Below the pieces are notes generated by a model, which saw only the letters and a list, made by a program, of their open reading frames with translations, was not told the origin of the DNA and made no database searches. A stretch of DNA of 64,000 nt from NCBI GenBank assembly GCA_903840165.1, contig CAIMEY010000078.1:169371-233370 (forward strand). The letters run 5' to 3'. This document shows positions 1 to 12,452 of this stretch, one piece after another; position 1 is the stretch's first letter, and each line of letters opens with the position of its first letter. The stretch comes from an uncultured Myxococcales bacterium (GTDB taxonomy: Bacteria; Myxococcota_A; UBA9042). The position numbers and the translations under genes were made by a program.

Positions 1-636
1 TTGCTTGCCGGCCTGCTCCAGCTGCCCCGCATCGATTTGCCCAAGCGTTGAGCCTAGTTGACGAACTTCCTGGGCCGACACGACACCGCCTTGGCCCCGC
101 GATTGCCAGCGTTTATCCAGCAATTGCGCAATTTTATCGGCCAGACGACGCTCGATACCAAAGACGTCGTCAGAGGGCCCTTGCTCACTGGCGCTCAAGG
201 CTACCTGCGCCGTCTTGACCTCGACGAGCCGGGCATCCACGCGCAACAGCTTGTCTGCAATGATGAATCCACCGACCAGAACGTGGCTGGCGCCCAAGCC
301 TTTGCCCATCTTCTGCGCCGTCGCCGGATCGACAAAAGCCCCTTGCTGCAGGCCGAGTTCCTGCACGACCCCATCGAGGTGGCTGCGTTCGACCAGCGTC
401 AGCGCCTGCAGACCTTCCAAGTCCGACGTCAGCATCTCCGCGAAACCACGGGCAAAAGGCTGCCATTCCTGGCTCTTGCCGTGGTTGGTCAGCGGGGCAA
501 TGGCAAGACGCCAAGGCGCAGTCGCCGCGTGAGCGGGCTGCACCAGACCTACACTGCCGAGGATCACAATGATCAGCCCAAGCAGTTGGCCAATCGGGCC
601 TGATTCCTGTGGTCGTGGCAATCCGCTAAAATCCAT
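1..636 (-). CDS. CsgG/FlgO-like exported protein (partial, 3' end beyond left edge)
   Basis: I translated the minus strand from the ATG at 634-636 and it stays open to the left edge (212 codons). A long N-terminal signal segment (hydrophobic LLGLIIVILGSVGLV, then AHA before ATAPW) precedes a domain reading LAIAPLTNHGKSQEW, FARGFAEMLTSDLE, LTLVERSHLDGVVQELGLQ and MGKGLGASHVLVGGFII. This order matches the CsgG/FlgO-type periplasmic domain often found N-terminal to TPR or curli-type secretion proteins. The start overlaps the end of the upstream glycosidase gene by 11 bp, which suggests translational coupling. The C-terminal half is outside the window, so its partner domains are unknown. The family is inferred from motif pattern only. 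Confidence 0.7.
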   Translation of the reverse strand, partial: MDFSGLPRPQESGPIGQLLGLIIVILGSVGLVQPAHAATAPWRLAIAPLTNHGKSQEWQPFARGFAEMLTSDLEGLQALTLVERSHLDGVVQELGLQQGAFVDPATAQKMGKGLGASHVLVGGFIIADKLLRVDARLVEVKTAQVALSASEQGPSDDVFGIERRLADKIAQLLDKRWQSRGQGGVVSAQEVRQLGSTLGQIDAGQLEQAGKQ

Positions 637-2170
637 TATTCAGGCCCACTTGCCCATAGTGATCAGCCAGGGCGCTGCCTTTGCGCGCCTTGGTCGTCGC
701 ATCGTAGCTGAACATGCCCATCTTGATCTGATTGACCCCATGATTCCATTCGTAATTGTCTACAAGCGTCCAGTAGAAGTAGCCGCGCACATCGGCCCCT
801 TCTACAATGGCTTGATGCAGTTGCGTCAGATGTGGCTGCAGGTAGTCCGCGAAGGACGTTGACTTGTCGCCGCCCGAGCCATTTTCAGTAATGATCATAG
901 GGAGTTTATACTTCGACGCCCACATGACGACGTCGTGAATTCCTTGGGGGAACGTGTCGAAGGCATTGAGGCTGGGCAGGAAGTCCAAGTACTTGAAATC
1001 TTGGCCTCCTGGGATGGAACCGGCGGCAACCAACATGCGCGTGTAGTAGTTGATGCCGATGAAGTCCATGCGGCCCTTCATGTCGTCGCGGTGCTCGTCG
1101 ACCACGCCATCGAGGTTGCGGTCGAGGTCGCCGAGAATGGTGGCATCCAAAAACTCCTGATTATACACGTAATCTGCGTGCTTTGCCGCTGCTACGTCCT
1201 CTGGCTTGCTGGGGTCCTTGGGCACGACCGCCGCGAGGTTGGCGACGATGCCGACCTGAGCCAATACGCCGTCACCATTGGCATCCTGCGTGTCGTACTG
1301 GTGCACGGCATCGACCATCAGGCAATGCGCTTCCATCATGTTGAAGGCGACGCCCACGCCCTCGGTGGTGCGCAGCGGGACGCCGGGCGGATTGGTGCGC
1401 TCGGCCGTCGGCAAGATGTAACCCGCCAGAACTACAGCGAATGGCTCGTTGATGGTGCCCCACAAGTCGACGTCGCCGCCGAACTCCTGCGCGCAAAAGC
1501 CGGCATACAGCGCAATCGCCTTAAGGATTCGGGCTTTATCGAGCCATCCGCGGTTCTTGCAGGTGTCGAGGTCGGCGTGACAAGCCTTGCCATCGTGCAA
1601 CCACAGGGGCAGCGTGTAGTGATTGAGCGTGATCAACAGGCTGATCTTATTAGCTTTAGCCGCAGCAAAGATCTTGTGGTAGCTAGCGACGGCATCGGCG
1701 TTGGCGTACTGCTTGAGGTCCGCCACGGAATTCGCTTTTTCCGCCGTGGCATCCGGGAACAGACGGCTCCACTCTAAGGAATAGCGTAGTGCGTTGTTAT
1801 GCAGGGTGTTTCTCGCCAGGTCAATGTCTCCTGGCCAGTTCTGCCAAAAGCCGGGCCCTGCCGACACGGGGTCGCCAGAGCCAAAGGTCGACTTGTCAGC
1901 CACCAACTCAGGATCGCTAACCCATTGATACCAATCACTATTTGCGTCATTGCACGCAGAAGCCGGCAAGGTGGGGCAGCCCATGTCGACTTGGAAGCCA
2001 GCGATGGCCGTTCCCCAGAGAAACCCTTTGGGAAAGCTGTGTTGCAAGGTCACCGTACTGTCGCCGGCTGCAGCGTCCGCGTTGGCCCCAGCCGTGTCCT
2101 TGGACGAACAGCTCACAACTATGCAAAATAACAGAACAACCCAAGCCGACAAGCCGACAATTCGCTGCAT
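626..2170 (-). CDS. GH1 family beta-glycosidase, lipoprotein
   Basis: This is a retaining family-1 beta-glycosidase (beta-glucosidase or beta-galactosidase type), 514 residues. The N-terminus is a lipoprotein signal with lipobox VVSC (Cys21). FPKGFLWGTAIAGFQ (about 46-60) is the family-1 opening. The acid/base is in TINEP (Glu242) and the nucleophile in ITENG (Glu429). The insertion with extra cysteines after the opening resembles the larger SsBgaS-type enzymes. A GGGGGAGG ribosome site lies a few bases before the ATG. It would act at the cell surface or periplasm on oligosaccharides. The next gene downstream overlaps its stop. Exact sugar specificity cannot be read from sequence. Confidence 0.9.
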   Translation of the reverse strand: MQRIVGLSAWVVLLFCIVVSCSSKDTAGANADAAAGDSTVTLQHSFPKGFLWGTAIAGFQVDMGCPTLPASACNDANSDWYQWVSDPELVADKSTFGSGDPVSAGPGFWQNWPGDIDLARNTLHNNALRYSLEWSRLFPDATAEKANSVADLKQYANADAVASYHKIFAAAKANKISLLITLNHYTLPLWLHDGKACHADLDTCKNRGWLDKARILKAIALYAGFCAQEFGGDVDLWGTINEPFAVVLAGYILPTAERTNPPGVPLRTTEGVGVAFNMMEAHCLMVDAVHQYDTQDANGDGVLAQVGIVANLAAVVPKDPSKPEDVAAAKHADYVYNQEFLDATILGDLDRNLDGVVDEHRDDMKGRMDFIGINYYTRMLVAAGSIPGGQDFKYLDFLPSLNAFDTFPQGIHDVVMWASKYKLPMIITENGSGGDKSTSFADYLQPHLTQLHQAIVEGADVRGYFYWTLVDNYEWNHGVNQIKMGMFSYDATTKARKGSALADHYGQVGLNNGF

Positions 2171-2348
2171 CGTGCCTCCCCCAAAGCGGTCGCCCCTTCG
2201 GCGTCCTTGGCAGTATCATCAACGCCTCGGCCAATGCTGGCAAGTCTGCGCCTTTAGGCCTGTTCAGCGGCGCAGACCCAGGAAATTGCCAGGGTGGCCG
2301 CCCCGCCGTACGCTGCAGGCCCGGTCTGCCTTGGCCTAGTGGAGTGAG
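2171..2348. promoter_or_regulatory. Divergent intergenic region, GH1 / S46 peptidase
   Basis: These 178 bp separate two divergent genes and must hold both promoters. The ribosome sites are clear (GGGGGAGG leftward, GGAGTGAG rightward). I see no convincing -35/-10 pair on either strand. Confidence 0.4.
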
Positions 2349-4409
2349 ATGCGCGCCTTTCGCCTAATTTCCATGTGCTTGCTTACCAATGTCACGCTAA
2401 GCCTGCCCGCCATGCTGGCCCAGGCCGATGAGGGCATGTGGCCCCTGAATCGCTTTCCAACCAAGACCTTCCAAGATCGCCACGCCTTTGCGCCGACAGC
2501 TGCTTGGCTAGATCACGTGCGTCTGGCGTCTGTCCGTTTCAATTCCGGAGGTTCGGGCTCTTTTGTCGCGCGCACTGGCCTGGTCATGACCAACCACCAC
2601 GTGGGCACGGACTGCATTCAGAAGCTCAGTCAGGCCGGAAAGGACTTGATCGGTAACGGTTTTCTCGCCAACACGTCCACTGAAGAGTTGCGCTGCCCGG
2701 ACCTCGAGCTCAACGTCTTGCAAGAGATGCGGGATGTCACGGCCGAGATCCAAGCAGCTATTCCTAAAGGACTTTCGCCCGCAGCGACCAATGCCGCGCA
2801 GAAGGCCGCGCTTTCGCAGGTGGAAAAGGCGTGCACGGAGAAGACCCACGACCGCTGCGATGTCGTGACCTTGTACGATGGCGGCCTATTCGACCTGTAT
2901 CGCTACCGTAAGTTCACGGATGTACGCCTAGTTTTCGCGCCTGAAGGGCAGATTGCATTCTTTGGTGGCGACATCGACAACTTCACGTTTCCTCGATTTG
3001 ATTATGATATGGCGCTGTTTCGCGTCTATGACCAAGGCAAGCCCTGGGTCACAGACCATTTTCTGACGTGGAATCCAGAGGGTGGGCGCGACGGCGACCT
3101 GGTCGTGACCTCGGGACATCCTGGCTCCACCGCGCGCCTGATGACCGTCGCGGAAATGAAGACCTTGCGCGACGTGGTTTACCCGGGGCGAATTGCGGAG
3201 TTAGATCGCATTCATGCGGCGCTTGTCGATTATGCCCAGCGCTCACCTGAAGCCGATAGGCAGCAAAAGGCGATTCGCCACGGCGTCGACAACGCGCGCA
3301 AAGCTTTGGGCGGCTACCTCAAGGCGCTGACGGACGATGCGCAGTTGCAGCAGAGGGCGCAAAAGGAGCTGTCGTCCGATAAGAACGCGGACTTCAAGAG
3401 CAATCGCGAGGCCATCGACAAGACCCAGCCAACGCTGCGGCACCTCTGGCCACGGCTACGGTTGCTGGAGCAGACGACGATGAACAGTAAACTGCTCGGT
3501 ATTGCGCGGCATTTGCTGCGGATGCGCGCGGAACTGTCTAGGCCCGAGGGCGAGCGACTGCGCGAATACCGCAGTTCTAACCTCGCCTCTGTGGAATTGG
3601 CTTTGTATTCGCCGGCGCCTGTCTATCTGGAGCTGGAAGAGGCCTTGCTGACCGAGGCGCTGCAGAGGCTGGCGCTGACCCTAGGTGCCGAGGATCCTTT
3701 GACAGTTCAAGTGCTTGCGGGACTCACGCCCCAAGCCCGGGCCAAGGCCCTGGTCAAAGGCTGCACCTTGGCCGACGTGAGTGAGCGCAAGCGGCTGGCT
3801 GCGGACGGCAAAGCCTTGGATTCTAGCGCGGATTCGCTGCTGGCACTGGCGCGCATCCTCGATGGACCGGCCCGGGCGGCGCGCAAACAGTTGGAGGATG
3901 AGGTGGAAGGCCCGGTTAAGGCTGGACATTCCGCATTGGCGCGTGCTGCGTTCGCTGCGCAGGGCCAAGCCGAGGCCCCGGACGCAACGTTCACGCTCCG
4001 GCTTTCTGTCGGTAAAGTGGCTGGATATACGGAAGAAAATGGCGCGAAGATGGCAGCCTGGACGACCTACGGTGGCCTCTTCGCCCGCAGCGACAAGGCG
4101 CACAACGAACTGCCCTGGCAACTGCCGCCACGTTGGCTCAAGGCCCGCGATCTGCTTGATATGTCAGTGCCTTTCAATGCGGCGAGTACCAATGACATCA
4201 TCGGCGGCAACTCCGGCAGTCCCATTGTCGACCGCGACGGTAAGCTGGTTGGCCTCATCTTTGACGGCAATATCCAAAGTCTTTCCGGGCAGTTTTGGTA
4301 CGATGGCAGCCGCAACCGCGCCATCTGGGTCCATGCCAAAGGCCTGATCCAAGCGCTGCGCAAGGTATATGGCGCAGAGGCGCTCGCCAAAGAGTTGCTG
4401 GGGAACTAG
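2349..4409 (+). CDS. S46 family dipeptidyl-peptidase (DPP7/DPP11-like)
   Basis: A serine exopeptidase of MEROPS family S46 that removes dipeptides from peptide N-termini in the periplasm. At 686 residues it is close to the usual 700-720. A Sec signal ends near ALAQADEG (about 26). The chymotrypsin-like triad is visible: His84 in TNHHVG, Asp220 in FDYDMALFRVY and Ser622 in GGNSGSP. The family signature GGDIDNFTFPRF (207-218) and the C-terminal LIFDGNIQSLSG are present. A Gly in that last motif fits the broader DPP7-type pocket rather than the acidic-specific DPP11 type, but this is weak evidence. GGAGTGAG lies just upstream of the ATG. Confidence 0.93.
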   Translation: MRAFRLISMCLLTNVTLSLPAMLAQADEGMWPLNRFPTKTFQDRHAFAPTAAWLDHVRLASVRFNSGGSGSFVARTGLVMTNHHVGTDCIQKLSQAGKDLIGNGFLANTSTEELRCPDLELNVLQEMRDVTAEIQAAIPKGLSPAATNAAQKAALSQVEKACTEKTHDRCDVVTLYDGGLFDLYRYRKFTDVRLVFAPEGQIAFFGGDIDNFTFPRFDYDMALFRVYDQGKPWVTDHFLTWNPEGGRDGDLVVTSGHPGSTARLMTVAEMKTLRDVVYPGRIAELDRIHAALVDYAQRSPEADRQQKAIRHGVDNARKALGGYLKALTDDAQLQQRAQKELSSDKNADFKSNREAIDKTQPTLRHLWPRLRLLEQTTMNSKLLGIARHLLRMRAELSRPEGERLREYRSSNLASVELALYSPAPVYLELEEALLTEALQRLALTLGAEDPLTVQVLAGLTPQARAKALVKGCTLADVSERKRLAADGKALDSSADSLLALARILDGPARAARKQLEDEVEGPVKAGHSALARAAFAAQGQAEAPDATFTLRLSVGKVAGYTEENGAKMAAWTTYGGLFARSDKAHNELPWQLPPRWLKARDLLDMSVPFNAASTNDIIGGNSGSPIVDRDGKLVGLIFDGNIQSLSGQFWYDGSRNRAIWVHAKGLIQALRKVYGAEALAKELLGN

Positions 4410-4468
4410 AAACCCTGGCAAATCAGGTGGATTGAGCTCACTTTTCACCAGTCTGTAGCGAGGTTTGC

Positions 4469-5809
4469 GTGTCTATCGATCGCCGTGCCTTCTTGGCGCG
4501 CACATCCCAGTTGGCGGCTTTGACTTGCACAACGGCGATAGCGGGCCGCGCTTGGGCTCGCCACCCGGAACTCTATGGACCCTCGGGCCCTGCGGGCGCA
4601 GATCCTCCTGATTTTAAAGTTAATGTCGCTGTGCCCGGCCCTGTTCGCACACCGTTACGCCACACGATCAACTGGGGACAGGACAGCAGCGACCCGTCTA
4701 CAGTCTTGATGTTCCGCGGCAATCCGGCGCACACCCATTATGGTTCGGGCCGCATCGCCGACCGCTACAAAATCGGCTGGACCCTGCAATGCCCTGACTA
4801 TCCTGCGATTTTACACGGCAATCCTCACGTTTGGCGGGGCCCGGGCTGGTCTGGGCAGGCCAGCGTCCTGGGCAATCGCGTGTTGATTGGCACCACGTCG
4901 CGCTACTTGTACTGCCTAGACCGTGAAACAGGCGGAATTGCTTGGAAAATCGCGGCGCAGCGCATGTTCAAGTCGAGCTGCTGCATCTATCGCGACCGCG
5001 CCTACATCGGCTGCGTCGACGACCACCTGCGCTGTATCGACGTCCAAAGCGGCCATATCGTCTGGCAATGGAATACCGGCGCAGATATGGATAGTTCGCC
5101 CATCATCGCCGGGGGCAAACTCTACGTTGGCAGTGAAAAGGGGGCCATCCTCTGTTTGCAGCCTGAAGATGGAAAAATCCTTTGGCGTCATGAGGTTGAT
5201 ACGGCTCCCACCGACCCTCCGGGCGGTCGTGGTGTGGAAAGCACGTGCACCGTCGTCGATGGCCGAGTCTACGCCGGTTGTTATCAGGGCTGGGTCTATT
5301 GCCTGGATGCCAACACTGGAAAACGTTTATGGAAATTCAAGACGGACGACGACACCGATTCCAGCGTCTGCATCTCCCGCGACAGCCATGGTGAGATGCG
5401 CGCCGTGGTGGGCTGCGAAAGTGGCATTCTCTATTGCTTTTCAGCCAAGACCGGCCAGGCGTTGTGGCAGGTGACGACCGGCGCAGGCATCTGGTCGAGC
5501 CCAGCCATCGTCGGCGATCGGGTGTGGGTTGGCAGTGATGACGGGCACTTATACTGTATCGACCTGCTGAGCGGCCAGGTCGTGTGGAAGCAAGCCGTCG
5601 GCAGCGTCTGGTCGAGCCCCTGCGTCTTGGGCGACCGCGTCGTATTCGGCTCGCGCGACCACAACTTCTACGTGCTGGATGCTGGCGACGGGCGCATTGT
5701 CTCCAAGCTAACCCTTGGCGGACACTGCATTTCTACGCCCTGCGTCGTCGACGGTGACATCTACCTCGGCAGCCATGGCGGCGACTTCCACCGCTTAGTC
5801 CCTGCGTAA
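4469..5809 (+). CDS. Tat-exported PQQ-like beta-propeller protein
   Basis: A protein of 446 residues starting at a GTG. The N-terminus SIDRRAFLARTS followed by a hydrophobic stretch is a twin-arginine signal, so the protein is probably exported folded. The rest is repeats of the pattern G(x)LYCLDxxTGxxxWK (for example LYCLDRETGGIAWK, LYCIDLLSGQVVWK, FYVLDAGDGRIV). This is the PQQ/quinoprotein-like or BamB-like propeller fold, with about seven or eight blades. No dehydrogenase catalytic signature is evident, so it may be a binding or scaffold propeller. It lies 59 bp after the S46 peptidase on the same strand and may be cotranscribed. Confidence 0.85.
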   Translation: MSIDRRAFLARTSQLAALTCTTAIAGRAWARHPELYGPSGPAGADPPDFKVNVAVPGPVRTPLRHTINWGQDSSDPSTVLMFRGNPAHTHYGSGRIADRYKIGWTLQCPDYPAILHGNPHVWRGPGWSGQASVLGNRVLIGTTSRYLYCLDRETGGIAWKIAAQRMFKSSCCIYRDRAYIGCVDDHLRCIDVQSGHIVWQWNTGADMDSSPIIAGGKLYVGSEKGAILCLQPEDGKILWRHEVDTAPTDPPGGRGVESTCTVVDGRVYAGCYQGWVYCLDANTGKRLWKFKTDDDTDSSVCISRDSHGEMRAVVGCESGILYCFSAKTGQALWQVTTGAGIWSSPAIVGDRVWVGSDDGHLYCIDLLSGQVVWKQAVGSVWSSPCVLGDRVVFGSRDHNFYVLDAGDGRIVSKLTLGGHCISTPCVVDGDIYLGSHGGDFHRLVPA

Positions 5810-6019
5810 TGTTTTGTCGCACCTGGGTGATGTGCAAAGCGGATGGCTTGCCCTAGCTTCTCTCAGATTAACTCATATATTCAGATGGTTATATCCGGCA
5901 AATGGCTCAGTTGATGGACGTGCTAGCGTGGCGCTCAACCATGCAGTAGCATGGCGCTCATCGACCGTGTTGTCGGCCATTTGGCGCCATGGAGTTCAAT
6001 CATGTCTGGTTGTTGGACG
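5810..6019. other. Intergenic region before the cysteine-stalk lipoprotein
   Basis: About 210 bp between the propeller gene and the chosen ATG at 6020. It is more AT-rich than its surroundings in places (ttctcagattaactcatatattcag). An open frame extends upstream to 5951, but the lipoprotein signal begins only at 6020, so I treat 5951-6019 as leader. No clear terminator was seen. Confidence 0.4.
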
Positions 6020-9000
6020 ATGAATCGCTGTGTCGCACCAGTGACGCCGCTGCCGTGGCGGACCGGTATCGGCCTGGTGCTTGCCCTGCATTTGGGCTGC
6101 TCAGGGGGCGGGGCCAGCGCCACGGAGTCAAGCGACGTCGGCAGCACGTTCGCCGATAACGGCGGATCTCTTGATGATTTAGCGGTCGGCACCGACGTAT
6201 CGACGGTCGAGATCGCGCCAACCGAAGATCTAGTCAAAGCCGATCTAGGCAGTGACAGCGGCCCCGCCCAGTCCGACGCGGGTTGCAGTGGCGGCGGCAG
6301 CGCCGGCTGCCCATGCACGGAAAATGGCGAATGCGACACGGGTTTTTGTGTTGAAACAGCCGATGGCCACGCCTGCGCGGGGCTCTGCAACGGCAACTGC
6401 CTGCCCGGCTATGCTTGCCATGCTGTGACCAGCACTGGCGGCGATGTAGTCAACCTATGCCTACCTGCGCAGCCCCGCTTGTGCGAACCCTGTGGCGCCG
6501 ACAGCGACTGCAACAACGTGCTCGGCGGTTCGGACTCCCGCTGCGTCGCCTATCCCGCCACCAATGGCGCGTTGATCGGGCAGTTTTGCGGCACGGCCTG
6601 CGATTCCAAGACGCCGTGCCCCTTGGGCTACAGCTGCGACGGGCGCCTGAGCGTCGCCGGCGTCAAGGCCAACGTCTGCATACGCGACGACCAAGTCTGC
6701 CCCTGCGACGCGCGGGCCATTGCTGCGGAATTACCAACGATTTGCAGCCTTGCAAACGGCATCGGCAAGTGTTCGGGCAAGCGCGCCTGTGGCAGCACGG
6801 GGCTGAGTGCCTGCGACGCACCCGCGGCTGTGACGGAGACGTGCAACCTGCTCGACGACGATTGCGACGGCCAAACCGATGAACCTGGCAACGGTTTATG
6901 CGACGACGGCAAGCCGTGCACCTATGACAACTGCATCGCCGGCCAATGTCAGCACCCGCCGGCAAGCGGCCCCTGTGACGACGGCAGTGCCTGCACGCAG
7001 CAAGAGGCGTGCGAATTCGACAAATGCATTGGAAAGACAGTTGATTGCAGCGACGGCAATCCGTGCACGCTGGACAACTGCGACCCCGTCAAGGGCTGCA
7101 GCAATCCGCTGGACAATGGCGCTGCGTGCAGCGACGGCAATAGCTGTACCATCGGCGACGCCTGCAACGGTGGACTCTGCCTGCCGGGAACAGCGACCGA
7201 GTGCCTCGATAATAACCCTTGTACAACAGATAGTTGCAGCGCCATCGCCGGTTGCATTTTTGAGGCCAACTCCCTGCCTTGCACGGACAACGATGTCTGC
7301 ACCACCGTCGACGTCTGTGCCAACGGCGCGTGCAAAGGCGGACCGACCCTGCCCTGCCAGGATGGCAACGCGTGCACCACGGATGCCTGCGACGCCAGCA
7401 AAGGCTGCGTCTTTGTTGACATCGTCGGGCCCTGCGACGACGGCAACGCCTGCAGCAGCGGCGACACCTGCGCGGCGGGAATCTGCAAGCCCGGCAGCGC
7501 TTTACCTTGCAATGACAACAACCCTTGCACCGACGACGGCTGCGACTGGCAAAAGGGCTGCACCCACAGCGCGGGCAGCGGCCCTTGTTCGGACGGCGAT
7601 GCTTGCACGTTGAACGATGTGTGCAGCGACGGCGTTTGCCAGAGCGGCCAGGCCAACGACTGCCTCGACGCCAACCCATGTACCACCGATTCCTGCGACA
7701 ATCTAAAGGGTTGCCTACACACGCCGAGCACGCAGCCGTGCAGTGACGGCAATGTGTGTACCGTCGGCGATGCCTGCAATGCCGGCCTGTGCTGGCCGGG
7801 CAAGGGCGCGGTGTGCGACGACGACAATCCGTGCACCAATGACCTGTGCGACCCGCTCAAAGGCTGCCTCGCCACTGCGAATTCACTGGGTTGCAGTGAT
7901 GGCTCGGTGTGCACGGTCGGCGACCTCTGCCAGGGCGGGCAGTGTCAGCCGGGCAGCAACATCAGCTGCAATGATGGCAACGCTTGCACGGACGACGGCT
8001 GCGACGCGGCAAAGGGCTGCCAACACGCCAACAATGAAGCGGTTTGCGACGATGGCAGCGTGTGCACGATCCTCGATAGTTGCGCGGGCGGTCTGTGCAC
8101 AGCCGGCGGTGTCAAGAACTGCGATGACGGCGCTGCATGCACCACCGATAGCTGCGACCCCAAAGCAGGGTGCGCAAATGCTGCAAATACAATAGCTTGT
8201 GACGATGGGAATGCGTGTACTACCGGCGATGCGTGCGCCAATACGGTCTGCTTGCCCGGCAAGGCGACGTCCTGTGACGACGCCAACCCTTGCACCGACG
8301 ACAGCTGCGACAAGGCCACTGGCTGCAAACACCTTGCGAATACAGCGAATTGCAATGACAGCAACGCCTGCACCAGTGCTGACATTTGTGGAGGCGGCTC
8401 TTGCCAGGGCGGCAGCGCAGTGGCGTGCGACGACAAGAATCCTTGCACAACAGATAGTTGCAATCCAGCCTTAGGCTGCGTCTACGCGGCCAATTCCGCG
8501 CCTTGCGACGACGCCAACCCTTGCACCTTGGGCGATGCCTGTGCGGCCGGCGGGTGCAAGGCGGGCGTCGCCAAAAACTGTGATGATGCCAATGCTTGCA
8601 CCACGGACACCTGCGACAGCAAGACCGGCGCTTGCACCTATGTCAACGCCTGCACCTGCACGTTGCCCGGGACGGCCATCACATTTGGCGCTGCAATCAC
8701 AGTTGGTTACACGAACTCCGGTGCCATTGCCGCTGGAGACATGAACGCCGATAGCAAACTGGACTATATCCAAGAGCACGTGGCGACACACATCGACCTT
8801 GGCATCAGCACGGGCGCGGCAACTTTCACCAATGTCACGAGCTTAGCAACCCCCGCGGCCCTCAAGCGCGTGGCCATGGGCGATGTCACGGGCGACGGCA
8901 AGGCGGACATGGTGGTCACGGCCAGCAACAACGTCGTTGGCGTTTCCCCGAGCACGGGCGCGACCTTTAGCGCCCACACCGATTACGCGACCGGCGGCAC

Positions 9001-9685
9001 CACGCCTGAAGGGTTGGTTTTGGTCGACCTTACCGGCGATGGAAAACTTGATATTGCTGTAATTCACAGTGGTTCTGACACGCTCTCGGTCTTTGTCAAC
9101 AACGGCGCTGGCACCTTTGCAGCCGCCGTGACGAGCGTCGTGCCCCGCGGAACCCGCATTGTTGCTGGGGATTTCAACGGCGATGGCAAGATGGACTTGG
9201 CCACCTCGGCGTCTGTGGTGCTCGGGGTTCACGTCCTCATCGGCACCGGCACAGCGACGCCTAAGCCGGCGGTACTCCTCAGCCTTCCCAGCGTCAGCGC
9301 TGGCCTGGTCGCGGGCGATTTCAACAAGGATGGCAAGATCGACCTCGTCGCTGCCAATGGACCGCGGGTAAGTACCTGTTTAGGCAAAGGAGATGGCACA
9401 TTTGCGGCTGCAATCCACACCACGATTGCCAATGCAGCCGGTGCGCCGGACTTGATCGCTGCGGACTGGGACAACAATGGTTCTTTGGACTTAGGCATCA
9501 ACAACGTGCCGGCGGGTCAAGTGGAACTGTGGCTCAGTCCCTGCGACGGCACCTTCAGCGCGGCGGGCGTCGTGATTGCAACGGCGGCCGGCGTCGACGT
9601 GCTGGTCGGCGACTTCAATGCCGACGGCAAGAAGGACATCATGACGGCCAACGCCTTAGGACCACGCATCTTTTTGAGGCAGTAA
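6020..9685 (+). CDS. Cysteine-repeat lipoprotein with C-terminal seven-repeat FG-GAP propeller
   Basis: I chose the ATG at 6020 because it gives a compact lipoprotein signal (MNRCVAP... with LHLGC, Cys27); the frame is open from 5951. Three regions follow. First comes a Cys-rich N-terminal part ending in a MopE-like motif, CNLLDDDCDGQTDE. Next is a long stalk of about 23 half-repeats of the form CxDGNxCTxDxCDxxxGC, alternating with CxDGxxCTxGDxCxxGxC. From 8650 onward there are seven calcium-type FG-GAP/VCBS motifs (GDMNADSKLD, GDVTGDGKAD, VDLTGDGKLD, GDFNGDGKMD, GDFNKDGKID, ADWDNNGSLD, GDFNADGKKD), which fits one seven-bladed integrin-like propeller. It looks like a surface stalk with a binding head. 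Ligand unknown. Confidence 0.85.
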   Translation: MNRCVAPVTPLPWRTGIGLVLALHLGCSGGGASATESSDVGSTFADNGGSLDDLAVGTDVSTVEIAPTEDLVKADLGSDSGPAQSDAGCSGGGSAGCPCTENGECDTGFCVETADGHACAGLCNGNCLPGYACHAVTSTGGDVVNLCLPAQPRLCEPCGADSDCNNVLGGSDSRCVAYPATNGALIGQFCGTACDSKTPCPLGYSCDGRLSVAGVKANVCIRDDQVCPCDARAIAAELPTICSLANGIGKCSGKRACGSTGLSACDAPAAVTETCNLLDDDCDGQTDEPGNGLCDDGKPCTYDNCIAGQCQHPPASGPCDDGSACTQQEACEFDKCIGKTVDCSDGNPCTLDNCDPVKGCSNPLDNGAACSDGNSCTIGDACNGGLCLPGTATECLDNNPCTTDSCSAIAGCIFEANSLPCTDNDVCTTVDVCANGACKGGPTLPCQDGNACTTDACDASKGCVFVDIVGPCDDGNACSSGDTCAAGICKPGSALPCNDNNPCTDDGCDWQKGCTHSAGSGPCSDGDACTLNDVCSDGVCQSGQANDCLDANPCTTDSCDNLKGCLHTPSTQPCSDGNVCTVGDACNAGLCWPGKGAVCDDDNPCTNDLCDPLKGCLATANSLGCSDGSVCTVGDLCQGGQCQPGSNISCNDGNACTDDGCDAAKGCQHANNEAVCDDGSVCTILDSCAGGLCTAGGVKNCDDGAACTTDSCDPKAGCANAANTIACDDGNACTTGDACANTVCLPGKATSCDDANPCTDDSCDKATGCKHLANTANCNDSNACTSADICGGGSCQGGSAVACDDKNPCTTDSCNPALGCVYAANSAPCDDANPCTLGDACAAGGCKAGVAKNCDDANACTTDTCDSKTGACTYVNACTCTLPGTAITFGAAITVGYTNSGAIAAGDMNADSKLDYIQEHVATHIDLGISTGAATFTNVTSLATPAALKRVAMGDVTGDGKADMVVTASNNVVGVSPSTGATFSAHTDYATGGTTPEGLVLVDLTGDGKLDIAVIHSGSDTLSVFVNNGAGTFAAAVTSVVPRGTRIVAGDFNGDGKMDLATSASVVLGVHVLIGTGTATPKPAVLLSLPSVSAGLVAGDFNKDGKIDLVAANGPRVSTCLGKGDGTFAAAIHTTIANAAGAPDLIAADWDNNGSLDLGINNVPAGQVELWLSPCDGTFSAAGVVIATAAGVDVLVGDFNADGKKDIMTANALGPRIFLRQ

Positions 9686-9776
9686 GGTCCCAATGGCGCG
9701 GCAAAGCGAAGGCGATTTTGCCCGTTCGCGCAGGTGCTGCCAACGGCGTCGCGAGCGAGCCCTCAAGCCCTGAAAA

Positions 9777-12368
<2,592 letters not shown>

Positions 12369-12452
12369 TTAACTGACCATTGGCATCAACTGGTCACGGG
12401 GCCGAGAGTTTAGCACAAACGGGCGACGGCGGCTACCTGGGCAGGCGCGGAC

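Noticed and set aside
58..603. Rightward open frame of 181 codons at the left edge
   Set aside because: It is antisense to the CsgG/FlgO-like gene, whose minus-strand translation has a signal peptide and clear family motifs.
6900..8640. Regular repeats suggesting a CRISPR array
   Set aside because: The repeats are in-frame, diverged cysteine codon units within one gene, without constant repeats or unique spacers.
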